64,000 bases of DNA from Tetragonia tetragonoides. Lineage: Eukaryota > Streptophyta > Magnoliopsida > Caryophyllales > Aizoaceae. The notes under the pieces were generated by a model. That model was not told where the DNA came from, did no database searches, and was given only the letters and a program-made list of their open reading frames with translations. The translations under genes and the position numbers were made by a program. Below, piece by piece: positions 10,493 to 28,680 of this stretch (its first letter is position 1; each line of letters begins with the position of its first letter). The stretch lies in the NCBI GenBank assembly GCA_038025085.1, contig CM076150.1, positions 3,142,001 through 3,206,000 on the forward strand, read 5' to 3'.

Positions 10493-11045
10493 TAGGGGTG
10501 AGCAATGGAACCAAGTATCTGGTTCTGGATTCGGAACCGGTTAGGATCCGGTGGGTCTAGACTTGGAACCAGTCCCACCGGGACCAGTTCTGGTTCCAGA
10601 ATTTCGGGAACTGGTTGGAACCAGTACCAATTCCGGGTACCAGTTTTTGGGACCAGGTACCCGCCGGGTACCCGGCAGGACCAATTCCAAGATCCAGTTT
10701 ATGAGTTTCATACTTTGATGTGGCATTGAGTTTTATTAATTATTGTTTTTGTATTTTCGTTTTTGGGTTCTAATATTATGATATTAGGTAAATTTTAGTA
10801 ATAGATGGTTAATTAGAGAGAGTTGTATAAAATAATATTAAGTTTTGAGAAAAAAAGAAAACAAAAAAGTATAAGAAAAAGTAAAATGGGTACTTGGTCC
10901 CGGAACCGGTACCCGCCAGTTCTAGTACCAGTTTCCAGATTTCAAGATCCGTGGTAACCAGTTCCAGTACCAGTTTCCAGATTTCAGGATCCGTAGGTAT
11001 CAGTTGCAGGTGTTTTAGGCTGGTACACACCCATACTCACCCCTA
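10493..11045. mobile_element. hAT-type non-autonomous element with 8-bp TSD
   Basis: The 553-bp element is flanked by perfect 8-bp duplications ATAGAGAT (10485-10492 and 11046-11053). Inverted ends: it starts TAGGGGTGAGCAATGG, and the reverse complement of the right end is TAGGGGTGAGTATGGG. Both subterminal regions carry many 'ggaaccggtacc'/'ccagttccagtacc' motifs. The middle is AT-rich. There is no transposase. Confidence 0.88.
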
Positions 11046-11235
11046 ATAGAGATGGTCAAAAATATTATTTTTTTTTTCATTCGAAAAGTAACTCTAACTT
11101 TTCAACGAATTATAAGCATGTTCAAAATAATGTATCATATATTAGACCAAAAGTAACAATTTTGCTCAAATAGTAATAATTGTTGCACAGTGAAAGTGTT
11201 TGCATAACTTTGGTTATCACCTCCGTTGCACCTAT

Positions 11236-11600
11236 ATTTCTCAAAGGTGCAGTATCCCATATCCGATACTTCTAAGATACCGATACTTGTAGGATACTTA
11301 TCCGATACTTGAGAATACTTGATCGGCAATTTTTAGACATGTTTACATATCTTATCTATTTTTCATCTTAAAAATTGTAAAATACACATGTTTGAATTGT
11401 TTTCATTCTAATTTTCTTAGTTATTTTCATAATATTAAGATTTAGTGCCTAGGTTTCTGTGAAAAAAAAAATTATTTTTACATTTTATATTGTTTAATCA
11501 TTACACGTATCCGTATCCTATTTTTTTTAGAGATGCAGTATCCCGTATCCATATTCGTACCCGTCTCCACACCCGTATTCGTACCCGTATAACCTAGATT
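11236..11600. repeat. Transposon-like fragment rich in GTATCC/GATAC motifs
   Basis: Two clusters of 'gcagtatccc(a/g)tatcc' and 'gatacttgtaggatac'-like motifs flank an AT-rich core of about 200 bp, as in the subterminal regions of hAT elements. I could not find matching inverted ends or a target duplication. Confidence 0.4.
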
Positions 11601-13130
11601 ATCACTCCAAGAAATTGCGTGATCAGCTTTGAATCCAATGACCCTTATATTATAATATTAATTTAATATAGCAACCTATTATCAATTTTGGCAATGTTGA
11701 TACTTTTAATATCTAAAAAAAAAAACAAATTTTATCATTTCAAAATTATAAGCAGACATATATAAAGACTTCAGGAGAAAACATCATATCAAATGTGTAC
11801 AAGAAGTTAGATTTTAGAACCAATAAGGCTATGTCCTCCTCTATTCATTTTTAGTTTAGCTCCGTTCGATCTATTCTAAACTTGTTCAGTTAATTTAAAA
11901 GCTCCACTAAAAAAAAAGTTAATTAAAAAGCTTATCACTTAGATTCTTTATTCTAAAATAAAATCACAATGTTTTATGTGGCATCAGTTCAGTTATTTGG
12001 TTATGTTCTTTTTAGTTGGAGAAAACTGAAGTGAAAATGAACCGAATGATTTTTTAATTGGACCTTTAACCATGTAAAATTTGTCCAAACATCTTCATTA
12101 TTATACTCATCTGAAAGTATGCTTTGAAATCTTTTCAATGACATAGGTATCAACATCAATTTATTTCGGAGTAAAAAGTTATTTGAATGATAAAGTTAAA
12201 CATGAATTAAATTGAACTGAACTTAAGTGAAATTAAGTTGAGAAAAACAGAGCCTAAGTACTTGAGTTTTATCCAAATGAAAGAATGCAAATCAACCAGA
12301 AATGACAATAACTCTAATAGTAGTGACTATACAGAAATATAGGACCGGGATCCTTTAATGTGTTCTTGTTGTACAATGCTTCTTCTCCGGTGTAAGTAGG
12401 GGGTTGAGTTTGAGTAATTAGAGACTTGTGTGTAATAGAGAAAAACAATTATACAGAAACAACACATCATAGTATATATCTATACACAAAAATACAATAT
12501 ATTGCTTTCGGTTGCCTCTGACGAGTGACGACCGACTAAGCATGGGTTAGTGAAAGTTAGAAGCTCAAATTCGATCAAGAAAACCACGAACAAACATCCA
12601 TTCAATTCTCATCCCACTCATTTCCTATGTCTAACCTGACCTCCACAAACTCCCTCTTTATCAAAATTTTTGAGTAAATTTGTAATTGTTTTACCATCAA
12701 TCCTCACTTGTGAATTCTATTTTATTTTGACAACCTTGTGCGACTAATCACAGGAATGTCCATATTTGAAGTGTAGATAATGCATATGTCCTTCTTTTTC
12801 ATGTGCTGAAATATTCCACTCAAGCCCTCAATATATATTAACGGTAGAGACAAACTAATTTCAATAAAGAAGTAGTGGAGTACAATATGAAAATCTTATC
12901 CTTACAATTAACGTTTTTTTTTAACTTTGTACCACATACTCTCTCAAACAGAATTTATATATATGTGGATCTTACTCTTTTTTTTTTTTTGTCGAAGATT
13001 CTCATATATTAATAACATGATAACTAAAGGATATCGTACTTAATTCTCGCAATTTTTGATTAATTATTAGTATTACGATTTTATTAAGCACTTCCTCTTA
13101 TATACTCTATTAATACAAAGATTCAGTCAC
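11601..13130. other. AT-rich intergenic DNA
   Basis: Nothing recognisable: no open frame of note, no terminal repeats, only short homopolymer runs. Confidence 0.5.
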
Positions 13131-13138
13131 TATAAATA
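13131..13138 (+). promoter_or_regulatory. TATA box of the TIO-like gene copy
   Basis: TATAAATA lies about 140 bp upstream of a CT-rich leader that ends in a good splice donor (CAG|GTTTGT, 13351-13359). The next suitable acceptor is TTTTTGTAG at 16062-16070, six bases before the ATG. This fits a leader exon of roughly 13165-13353 and a 2.7-kb leader intron. Inferred from motif spacing only. Confidence 0.5.
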
Positions 13139-13864
13139 TCCAACTTCACTTTCGTATAATCATCTGAAGACCGTTAAACGTATCCCTTAGTATTCCCTTA
13201 ATACAAATACCGAAGCTAGGTATACTTTCAACATTCAAATTTGAAAAACACCAAACAAAAAACCGCAGTGCGCGCTCTCTTTCTCTCTCCTACGAGGCTG
13301 CCATTTCCACACCAACCAGACGTCCTCTGTTTTTTCCCTTCCAAAAGCATCAGGTTTGTTCTCTCTCATCGATTCTCTTACTACAGCTAACCCTAGATTG
13401 CGAATTTTATAGTATCAATTTTGGGGTAAAAAGAAACTCGCAAATTTTGTTTCTATCTAAATAGTGTGGATTTGGTTCAAATTAGGGTTATCAATTGGAG
13501 AGAAATTTTAAGGCCGAAAGTGGTTTTCTTTGTTAATTACGTTTTGATGATCGGGTGGGTTTAATTAGTAAGTTGCTAACGTAAAATGGTTCAATTGATT
13601 GATTAAAATGGTAATGAATTGTTTACTTATTCATTTAATCGGTAATTTTGTGCTCAATTTTACTGTAATTTGGTAAATTACGATGTTAATTGCAATTCTG
13701 GACTTTGTTGTTGGATCACAGTCATGAATCTTGTTTCTTCTCCAAAAGATTTTTGATTATTGTTGTGGTGGGTGGGTTGTACTCTATGGTTTGATGGTGG
13801 TTTTTTTGTATTATTGTGGGTTTTCTCATTATATGAAGATTAACAAAATTTTGAAACATCTAGA

Positions 13865-14575
13865 TTTTTTTTTTTTTTTTTTTGAGGGGAAAATTAGGAA
13901 TTGCATTAATAATAGGCCATACGGCATGTACAAACGATATCAAATTCAACAATAAACGGATCTAAAACATCAGAAAACATTCTAATAGAAAGACTATCAA
14001 GCACTTGAGATTTGACAAATCCGAACGGCTTCCTTTTTATCGCTATTTTCCATATCACAGCCTCTTTGCACCCGTACGAACGAACCGAAGTCGCAGACTA
14101 TCAACTTCACGTTCTACCTTCAATTCCGAACCATTAAGATAGAGACTGAGATGTCCTGTAGCCAAGAAGAAAAACCTCTGGGCAGAGGACACCCCACCGA
14201 ACTCCATAAACCAGAAACTACCAAAGATTCCTCCAAAGATGAAGAGATAATCCTCACAAAAAGGAGTCAATATTAACCTCACAAAAGGAGTCAAAATGAA
14301 CCTCACAAATGGAGTCAAATTTACCTCACAATTGATTTGATCGAAATCTCACCAAAAGGAGCGATTAAAACCTCACAATGAAGTGAATTTTATTGATCTA
14401 CTCAAACAAAAACCTAAATAACAATGGAAGAAAGGAAAAAACAACTAGAAAGAGGGGCTTATCGCTGGTAGATGACCAACGACAGCCCCAATTTCATACC
14501 CTATAGAGTTTCAAGGTATTGAGAGAGAAAAGGAGGCTACGGTTTTTTGAGAGAAAAAGGAGGCTTCCCAATCAC
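13865..14575 (-). mobile_element. Non-autonomous retroposon with poly-A tail
   Basis: The left end is a 19-base T run, i.e. a poly-A tail on the minus strand. The body contains three to four tandem 'cctcacaaa(a)ggagtcaa'-like units of about 24 bp and a stretch 'ttatcgctggtagat' that recurs with the same surroundings at 46560-46965. No reverse transcriptase is present, so it is probably a LINE-dependent or rearranged LINE copy. It sits in the inferred leader intron of the TIO-like gene. Target duplications were not identified. Confidence 0.5.
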
Positions 14576-14829
14576 AAAAAACTTGTTTAAGACGGTGTTA
14601 TTGTAACGTTTGGTAAGACGAGGGTCACTTTAGACTTACTCCTATAGAAGTTGCCACTAATATAATTAAGGAATGGAAAATGATGCACCTTAGACAAAGA
14701 AAGTCAAGCCAATGGCAAAACCATGTTATATGTGAATTGTGATCGTCTTAGACAAGTTATATTTTTAGAAAATGAATAAAAAGCACTTCCTCAGTCCTTT
14801 GCACATTTATGGGTTATATTGCTGTATGA

Positions 14830-15991
14830 GCTCACTAAGACTATCCAGCGGGATGTGCCTTGGTGTATGTTGTTTGCCGACGACATTGTTTTGATAGACG
14901 AGACTAGAGAAGGTGTCAACGCCAAACTAGAACTTTGGCGGGATACACTAGAGTCAAAGGGATTTAAGTTAAGTAGGACAAAGACCGAGTACTTGGAAGG
15001 CAAATTTACAAGAGATGGGGTTGCCTCGGATATGGAGATTAAGATTGGTACTGAAGTGGTACCGAAGAGGGATTGTTTCAAATATCTCGGTTCAATCATA
15101 CAGGGCAACGGCGAGATTGACGATGACGTGACTCATCGGATCAGAACAGGGTGGCTAAAGTGGAGGAGTGCAACGGGAGTTCTATGTGACAGAAAAATTC
15201 CACTAAAACTTAAAGGCAAATTTTATTGTACAGCCATCAGGCCAGCTATGCTATATGGGGTGGAGTGTTGGCCGGTGAGGCAGGTGCATGTGCAGAAGAT
15301 GCGGGTGACAGAGATGAGGATGCTTCGTTGGATGTGCAACTCTACAAGAAGAGATAGAATTAGGAACGAAGTGTTGAGAGGCAAGGTGGGAGTGACCGAT
15401 ATTGACAACAAGATGCGAGAAACAAGGCTTAGGTGGCTTGGGCATGTGAGGAGGAGACATCGAGATGCACCGGTGAGAAGGTGTGAGAGAATTACACTTA
15501 GAGATTGTAAACGAAGAAGAGGACGCCCGAAGAAGACTTGGGGAGAGGTAATCAGGCAGGATTTGACCCTTCTAGATCTTACCGAGGACTTGGTCCTAGA
15601 TAGGAAATTATGGCGTAGCAGGATTCGTGTAGAGGATCTGCATTAGATTATGGTTGTGCATTGGCTAGTACTAGAGGTTGATTCATTTTGTTTATAGCCT
15701 GTAGCGTCTCCTTCACTTTATGTTGTTCAATCAGTAGAATCTTGTGTTAGTATGTTTACTGCGTTACTTCTCTTGCCCTTTTGATCATTCTTTATTGCTT
15801 TAAAAAAAAAAAAAACCTTTTTGAAAATGTATTTAAAAAAAAATAAAAAAAAGAAGTTTTTGTGGGTCTTTCGGAAACAGTCTCTCTTCTAGGCGACTAG
15901 TTAGGGGTAAGACTGCGTACATCTGGACCTCCCCAGACCCCGCCCTAGGCGGGATACTTACTGGGTTGTTGTTGTTGTTGTTGTGTTGTTG
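14830..15991 (+). mobile_element. 5'-truncated RTE-clade LINE with 13-bp TSD
   Basis: The reverse transcriptase C-terminal half is open from 14819 to 15646: '[13 protein letters not shown]' holds the catalytic FADD motif, and the end '[18 protein letters not shown]', '[18 protein letters not shown]' is typical of plant RTE elements. The 3' region ends in a GTT microsatellite (15964-15990), as RTE elements do. A 13-bp direct repeat, TATTGCTGTATGA, flanks the insertion (14817-14829 and 15992-16004). The element lost its endonuclease and the N-terminal part of the RT through 5' truncation, but the remaining frame has no stop, so the insertion is fairly young. It lies inside the inferred leader intron of the TIO-like gene. 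Confidence 0.92.
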
Positions 15992-16075
15992 TATTGCTGT
16001 ATGATACCAAGCATTCTTATATTATTTTTTTACCTCGTTTTCCACATCAACAACTTTTAGTTTTTTGTAGAAAGA

Positions 16076-21269
<5,194 letters not shown>

Positions 21270-22449
21270 ACTTTGCATTGTGAATATGAACAGAGACACA
21301 TATTCATTGTGACATTGATCCCATGTTAGATAAAAAAGGCAGCTGAAATCCCATTTAAGATGGTTGCCACCCCGTACTTATATAAGAATTGTAGTTAAAC
21401 AAGTTATAATCCGGGTACCAACACGACACAGACACGAGAAGCATATTCAAAGGAAAATTAAAGCTTAATAGGTAGGTGTCGTGTCCTGGTTCAGTGTCGT
21501 ATCGTGTTCGAGTATCGGACACGCGACATGACAATAACAGTGTCAATGTTTCACAATTATTGGCAAGACATACTTTATCGATCCTCAACTACAAATCTTT
21601 AATACTCAATTACAAATCTTTAATCCTCAACTACAAATCTATAGGCACATAATGTAGCCTAATTGAGCTTGAGTTATACATATTGTCATTGTAAGCTGCA
21701 ACTTGTTTTGATTTTGCCATCTTCATTGCTTCTAAATTTGTCAAAACTATAGTTAAAATATTCTATAATTGCAAGTTACCAAAACAGTTGTGTAATGTGG
21801 TGAATATTTTTTGGCAGAAAAAACAACTGAATTTAATATATAAAAAATAAAATAAAATAAGAGAGTATATTCTTGACGAGAATCTAAAAACGAAAACAAA
21901 ACTAATTAATAATTTGATATAATAATTAAATATATATCATTAAACAGAGAAATCAACACACGAATTATCGTAATTCACTAATTTGGCTACGTCTATGACC
22001 AGAAAGGAAAACCTAAGCAATCTGGGCTTAATTAAAAGCACAAACTGAAAACGAAATAAGATAACCTATCGTAACCTAACCTACAATAAGTCTTATAATA
22101 GATAGGGCGTTTCTATCTGGTATAGGTTAGTATGGAGGTGGAATTCAATGTGTGGCTTAAGAATATGTTTCTATGAGAAATAAACTAAAGAGATCAACTG
22201 TACAAAATGATTGAGAAAAAAATGCAATTTATGCCAGGAGCAAAATGTACTAGATGATTAAGGAAAAGTGCAACTTATGTCAGGAGCAAAAGATAGACTT
22301 CATTGTAAATTTGACAACAAATGTATTTTTTGTACGAAGTTAAAAGAAGAAGGAAACTGTTCAGGGAGCTAAACAAGGAAACTGTTAAGGGGTTGTGGGT
22401 GAACAAGGAAACCGTTAAGGTTGTAGTGGGGAGTTGCTCCTCCGAAAGC
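21270..22449. other. Intergenic DNA with a small GC-rich repeat fragment
   Basis: Contains a cluster of GTGTCGTGTC/CGACACGA-like motifs at about 21410-21545, probably a hAT-type subterminal fragment. A 22-bp 'cctcaactacaaatctttaa'-like sequence is repeated three times near 21580-21640. No gene was seen. Confidence 0.4.
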
Positions 22450-22773
22450 TTTTTTTTTTTGATAATTATGTGTCCTTTATTAATAATTCGATAGGCTACC
22501 AAAGCAGTAGTTATCTCACAACTACACCATAGACGCACATTCATTCTAACATCATTCAATTGTTCCACCCCACCTTCCAAGAAGGATTGATTCGAAAATA
22601 ATTGCAATCATGTGCTTGAACATGGGCAAATTACAACTACTCCTACACAATCACAAAATAAAAGCTCAAAAAGTCCATAAACATAATTGCATCAAAACAC
22701 CATTACCGGACGAACTCCACGCCAGGAACATCCCAATAGCACTCCACGAGATATAACAAGAGGAGTCCACAAC

Positions 22774-22804
<31 letters not shown>

Positions 22805-22880
22805 CAAGTAGACAGCCACAAAAACTACTCTTGGACCTCCATGTTTTACAAAGTTGCCAACCTATTTAACAAGGATCCCA
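22450..22880 (-). mobile_element. LINE 3' tail fragment
   Basis: Poly-T at 22451-22460 is the poly-A tail of a minus-strand copy. On minus, 'ccttcttggaaggtgggg' and 'attgaatgatgtta' match the 3' tails of the LINE copies at about 26620 (plus) and 5630 (plus). No coding part was recognised. The right edge (including a poly-A stretch at 22772-22799) is uncertain. Confidence 0.5.
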
Positions 22881-23210
22881 TCTCTGTAAGAATACCACAA
22901 AAAACAGCTCAGTTCCCAAGTTTCTTTCCACTTTAAGAAAAAACGTCATGTATGCTATCTTGAATCATGTGTCTTGCTCTTCCTTGTATATGTGTCTCCC
23001 TCTCAGAGTCTAAAATGAGATCAAACTGTATTCACTTGGTATGTTCTTGAAGTTGGAGTCAAACAAAACCAAAATAACATAGATTTAAGCCAACAAAACT
23101 ATGCACACCATCTGTTTGTAAAAAAGCCAACAAGAAAATTGTAGTATTTTTCCCGATTAGTCCCGTTTCAGCATACCACCAGTAACAACCACGACAGCGT
23201 GTCTTGGTAA
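22881..23210. other. Short non-coding gap
   Basis: No feature seen between the two LINE remnants. Confidence 0.4.
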
Positions 23211-25690
23211 TTTTTTTTTGGGTAGAAATTAGTGCATATATTAAATTAGCTAAAGATAAATAGGTTCGAGTCCTACAGTTTGCGCTACAGAGTTTCTACT
23301 AGGGGTCTTCTCCTCTATTAGCAAAATACAGTTTTGAGAAGAGGTGATAATAACTTTCAGAATACCTTGATTACAAAAACCACCAGCTCTAGCTTCTTTT
23401 TCCATTTGATCTGCAATTCTATTCTGGCTCCTTGGCTCAAAAATTAGCTCTGCATTTGGGATCCTACTCAGACATTCTCTATAGTTCATGATTAAATACA
23501 TCAGTGAGCTTTTATCCACTTAGTGCATTAATCATATTAACAGCCTTCTGTGAGTCACTACTGAGAGTGATATCTGTCCACGTCTCTTGTTGGATCCATT
23601 GTAAGTTGTTTGCAATTCCATGTAATTCTGCTTGAAGTGTTGATGTTGCCTGCTTTCCTTGTGAATCATTTTTGCCATTCGCCTTTATGGTTCATGCAAA
23701 TACCTGCACACCCACTATTTTCAATATTACCTTAAAGGAAGCATCCACATTTACTTTAAGCCTCCCACGCACAGGAGGTTTCCAGATAATAAAGCCATGA
23801 GTAAAGTTGGACTGATTCAGAAATGGAATGTTTTGTGTGAGATTTATAGGCTGTGAGGTTGGTGGAGGGGGTATTTGGGAGCTGAAAAACTCTCGGGCTT
23901 GGTTTAAAATGTTCTTTTTGGTGATGTTAGGTGGTATACTAGTGCCTTCAAAAACTTTAGTATTTCTTCTATTCCAGATTTCCCAAATAGCAACCGGGAA
24001 GATAAAGTTCCAAGGTAGGTCATTTTCTTTGATTTTGGCCTCTTTTTTAAGAATTTGAGTGGATCCAAGATCTGAGTTCAGAGTCATAAAAGGTATCAGG
24101 ACAATCCAGAATATCCCAAACCTCTACGGCCATGGGACAATCCCTGAGAACACTCAGAGTGTTCTCAGTATTACCAACACATGACTGCCAGTAGGCTAAG
24201 TCCACACATTTCCTCAAACAGAGTTTGCTCTATGTGGTAATCTATCTTTCAAGGCAAGCCAAAGGAAAAATTTAATCTTAGGAACACATTTTGTTTTCCA
24301 AATTTTTTCACTAAAATCATCATTACTTAACACCTCATCATTTGAATCAACAGTTAAATTCACATAGGCATCAATCAAGCTAAATTTCCCATCTCTATAC
24401 AGACTACTAACCTTTGTACCCCTATACTCTCCGGTTGGGATTGGCATGCACACAATAGATTCCACTATATCAGGTGGGAGAACAAAGGAGAGAGGCCCAA
24501 AATTCCATTTCCCAAGCCTAATACAGTCAGAAAGTTTTACAAGTCTGCCATTATCCAGAAGAGGCCCAACTATAAGGGCCCTCATACACCCCAGACCCTA
24601 AGGGATGCCAAACATCAAACCAAAAGGAAAAGTTCTCCCCATTCCCAATCATCCAGGTCATGCTATCCTGGTACAGGTCCCAGCCTTTCCTCATGTCCTG
24701 TCAGATGTGTGAGCCCCCACTAAAGGGAGTTGCTTGGTTTTTCCCAATAACATATTTGTGCAACAAAGTTTTTGCCAGCAGGGAATCTGGTTGAGACTTG
24801 CTCTTCCAGTAGAGCTTGCCCATGTGAGCCTCATTCATGAGTCTATTATTTCTTATCCCCAGCCCTCCAGCAAATCTAGGCAAAGTACACTCACCCCAAT
24901 TGACCAAGTGAAGGTCCTTTTTATCCACAGTGTCTCCCCACAGAAAATTACAGAAAATTTGGTCAAATTCTTTTAGAGTAGAGTAGGGAAGGTGAATGCA
25001 TTGCATAAAGTAATTAGGAATAGAGTTAAGGGTAGCATTAATGAGTACAGTCCTCCCTTCTTTAGTTAGGAATTTTGTTTTCCAAGAGGCTATTGCTCCT
25101 AATCGTTTCCACAATGAATTCAACTTGTCTCTTAGCTGGTCTTTTCTGGGTCAAGGGTAGACCCAAATAAGTACCAAGGTCTTTGCTAATCTTGACATCT
25201 AATTTCTCCTCAAAAAGGCTCATGATATCAGGAGAAGTATTCTGGGAGAACATAATGTTTGATTTCCCCGTATTGATCTTTTGGCCTGAAGTGAAGGAGA
25301 AGAGGTCCAGGGTCTGCTTGACAGCACATAGTGTGGTTTCAGAAGTTTCCCCACAGAGGATCAGGTCATCAGCAAACATCAGGTGTGAAATTGGGAACTT
25401 CTCTTTCCCTAAGGTGAAGGGTACCCAAGATCCATCATCACGGGCATTATGGATCAGTTTAGAAAGGAATTCCATGCACAGGATAAACAGATAAGGGGGT
25501 TATGGATCCCCCTGCCTAATTCCCTTAGAGTGAGTGAAGGATTCAGTAACTGATCCATTAACCAGAACTGAGGTAGAGACAGAAGACACACAACTTATAG
25601 TTAGTTTGATGGTGTGATCAGAGAAATTGAAAGAAAAAAGGCAATTAAAACTAGGGATAGATTGGTTCAAATGGGACTGCAAGGCATTGG
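23211..25690 (-). mobile_element. Decayed L1-type LINE, RT to RNase H
   Basis: Fragments on minus in LINE ORF2 order: late RT motifs ('SKGIRQGDP', about 25500), 'HLMFADDLILCGET' with FADD (about 25370), the RT thumb and 'LLWGD'-like connection region (24701-25123, 'CNFLWGDTVDKKDLHLVNWG'), a zinc-binding RVT tail (24214-24585, 'WKTKCVPKIKFFLWLALKDR'), a linker with 'AIWEIWNRRNTKVF' (about 23970), and a degenerate RNase H (23250-23519). A short T run at 23212-23219 is the poly-A tail. Frames are broken by several stops and shifts. It is truncated at the 5' side near 25690, next to an oppositely oriented LINE. Confidence 0.85.
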
Positions 25691-25699
25691 AAATCCTAT

Positions 25700-26761
25700 A
25701 GGCTTGTTATGCGGAATAGAAGTGGAGTCAATTGTTGATTCACTGTAAGTTCTCAGGTCAATTATGGCACAAATGGTGATCAATATGGAATCTTGCTTAA
25801 TGTTGTCCCAAGTCAGTTTAAAATTTAGTCGCTTAGTGGTGTGCTATGGTCAGAGGGGGTCACTTCAAAAAGGTATGGATAACTTATGCTTTTGTGGTTG
25901 TGTTGTCGATTTGGATTGAGAGGAACGCTACAGTTTTTCAGGAAAAATCGGGTTGTGTAAACAAAGTTTTTGATTTGGTGCTGCTATGGCTATGTCATTG
26001 GATTAAAGCTTGGAATGACAGGTTCCAGTACTCACCACAAGAAGATGTTGGTAATCCCTTGTGTCTGAAAGTGAAGGAATTGATAAGTAAGGGCTTCGTG
26101 CAGATCAGCTGGGAACTTTCTCCTATAAGAGCTTTCAAATGGAATGTAGACGCCTCGGTGCAGGATGGAGTTGGAGTCATTGGTGGGGTATTAAGAGATT
26201 GGAAGGGCAGATTTAGATGCATTTTTTCTTGCAGGGCTGCCGCAGGAGAGATCAATAATGCAGAGGTGCTAGCAATATGTCGAGCCATTCAAGAATCATT
26301 GAAAAGAGAGTGGGTGTTATACTCTGATATAATTGTGGGGCCTGATTCGCTTAATGTAGTGTAATGGTGCAACGAAGTTGAAGGAGGTCCTTGGTAAAGT
26401 AGATTTGCTCTAAACTTTGTATGGAGAATTAAAAAAGAATGGCCTGGAATTAGCATAACCCATCAGTAGAGGGGCGCAAACTTTGTGGCATACGATCTTG
26501 CAAAACAGGGTATCTGGAGAGTTCATGATTTCTTCGCGTGGATGTAATATTATTTACTGTATATCTAGTATGGGTGTGTGCCTCTCCCTAGCACATGATT
26601 GCAATCTCTCACTCAACCCTTCCTAGAAGGTGGGGGTGATTAGGTGAATGATGTTATTCAAGGGGAGTGCAATAGGTGTTCGTGTAATTAAATGTGATTT
26701 TTTTGTCCAATTGTGACTTTTAATTAATGAATGAATGCCTAATTATCAACAAAAAAAAAAA
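25700..26761 (+). mobile_element. 5'-truncated LINE, RNase H end
   Basis: The open frame at 25846-26364 reads through a LINE connection region ('VVVLSIWIERNATVFQEKSG') into RNase H ('FKWNVDASVQDGVGVIGGVL', then EVLAICRAIQ). The metal-binding Asp and Glu positions are recognisable. Downstream is a tail with 'cccttcctagaaggtggggg' and a terminal A run at 26750-26761. It sits head to head with the minus-strand LINE to its left. Its 5' boundary is approximate. Confidence 0.8.
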
Positions 26762-28380
26762 GATAGGGTGGTTCATATCACGCACTAAATAAATAAAAAC
26801 AACCGCATCCCTTTTCCATTAGAAAAAGTGAAAACTCAATTGGCTTCACACAAATGGATGTGAGTGCAATCCATGGTGAGCCAATATTCAAGATATAATT
26901 TGTTCTCCTGGCACTCAACTAATTCTGATGCCTTCAGCTAATCAAAATTGTTTTCAGCATTGTTCCTGATAAATGAATAAAATATTGAAAAGTGGGATTG
27001 GTGTGGTGTTGTACTTAACATGTTTTGCAACTGCATAAGAAAGTATAAAGCGTTTACAGTAAAGGAGATAAGTGAATGTATAGTTGTTCAGCAACTGGTT
27101 TACTTGCACAGACACATGTGGGTAGGAGAACCACATCCACAATCCACAGCGGTAGAAAAATGAAGAACATAGTAAAGACTGAGAAAAAGGTTAAAGGTGA
27201 ATTGGGAAACGGACAATGGGACTTGACTTCCTTCCCTGTCTCACAACCACAGTGACACATACAACAACCACAACAACAACAACAACAATAAAATGGACAA
27301 ATAGATGGTGTACCAAAGAAGGATCAGAATCATCGAAAGAAAGAGTGACGAATAATGATTTTGGTAAATTTCACTACTATCCTATTACAATTACAAAAAT
27401 AGAAAAAGTAACTAGTAGTCAAAGTTCCCAAAATAGTTCACAGCCCCGTCGCGGCATCGCTTCTCACCATCGTGACCCATCACCCACACCAGCGCCTATA
27501 TAGTCCACCAATAATTTCTCTTTGCTACCGCATTCATCACTGAGAAAGTCGCTCATAATTGATCATGAGTGCAGAAACTCAAACTGACTGGTAAAAATAT
27601 AACAACGTGTAAGATAAAAAGACATCTTTTTCAATCGAAAAAGTCACTAAAAATTTATCAAGTGGATTTTCTGCAATCCTACTAAACATTCAAGTCATGA
27701 CAAGATTTGATAGGGTAAAACAGTGAAAATAAAAAAAAAAAAAGTTCTTGAAATAGTTTCAAGTTTGTTGCATTTACCCTATTAGAAAAGGAAAATAAAA
27801 AAAAGAAAACAAAGGAAAAAAAGAGCATTGGCCTCCCGACATCACAACTGTACAATCAAGCCCATAATTGAAGGTCAGCAACCAGCAAGGCCGAAAGAGA
27901 TTGGCGTTGTGATGGGACCCACCTTAAACAACAATGATTGGTGCCAACAAAAATGGCCTCACCACCAATCACGCCTTTACACAAAGGACAAAAAGTGACA
28001 CCGCACATACACAGAGAATTACAGATACAAGTTCCCTTCATGTGATCATGAGCTTCCCTTTGAAAATGGCCGTTAATGAAGGCACAATTTTGCTATGACA
28101 ATTGACAGCTGCACAAGTGCACATACAAATCAAACTTCATTTTCCATTTCTTGTATGTGGGTTACCCTGTTTCTTTTTACCGCGTTATACGGTATCAAGT
28201 AACCAATAGGTATTGTATAGGACGGATCTATCCCGTAAGGCGTGGAAGGAGGAGAATATAAGAAACAGAAAGAACCGGAAATGTGAAAACTGAAAAGTCT
28301 CTGCCTCTTGAATCCGTCATATAGAAGTTTTTGTAAAAAGGACCACAAAAGAAAAGGAAAAACAGATCATCTGCTTTTCC
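26762..28380. other. Intergenic DNA downstream of NDL
   Basis: No gene recognised. It holds a (CAA)n-like tract at about 27260-27290 and a short GC-rich patch near 27440-27490. The last part (about 28380-28680) should contain the NDL 3' UTR on the minus strand. Confidence 0.45.
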
Positions 28381-28680
28381 ATTATTGATTGCTCGTCATC
28401 ATAAATGGTGTTTTTAGAATTTACAAAGCAAAATGTCCAACGTGAAACGTTTATGAATGACTACAAAATACAAATGAATGAATCCCAAATCACCCTCCCT
28501 ATATAATATTAATCTTCCATCTCTTTCAAAAACCCTTCCTACCCACCCTGTATCTACACATCCTCCAACTATTTTGTAAACCCCATCTTACTCATCCAAA
28601 AAATAATCAAAACTTACAAACGAACAAAAAAAAAAGAGAGAACGGACTAAAGGAGGCAACACAGCCTCAATCTGCCACCG

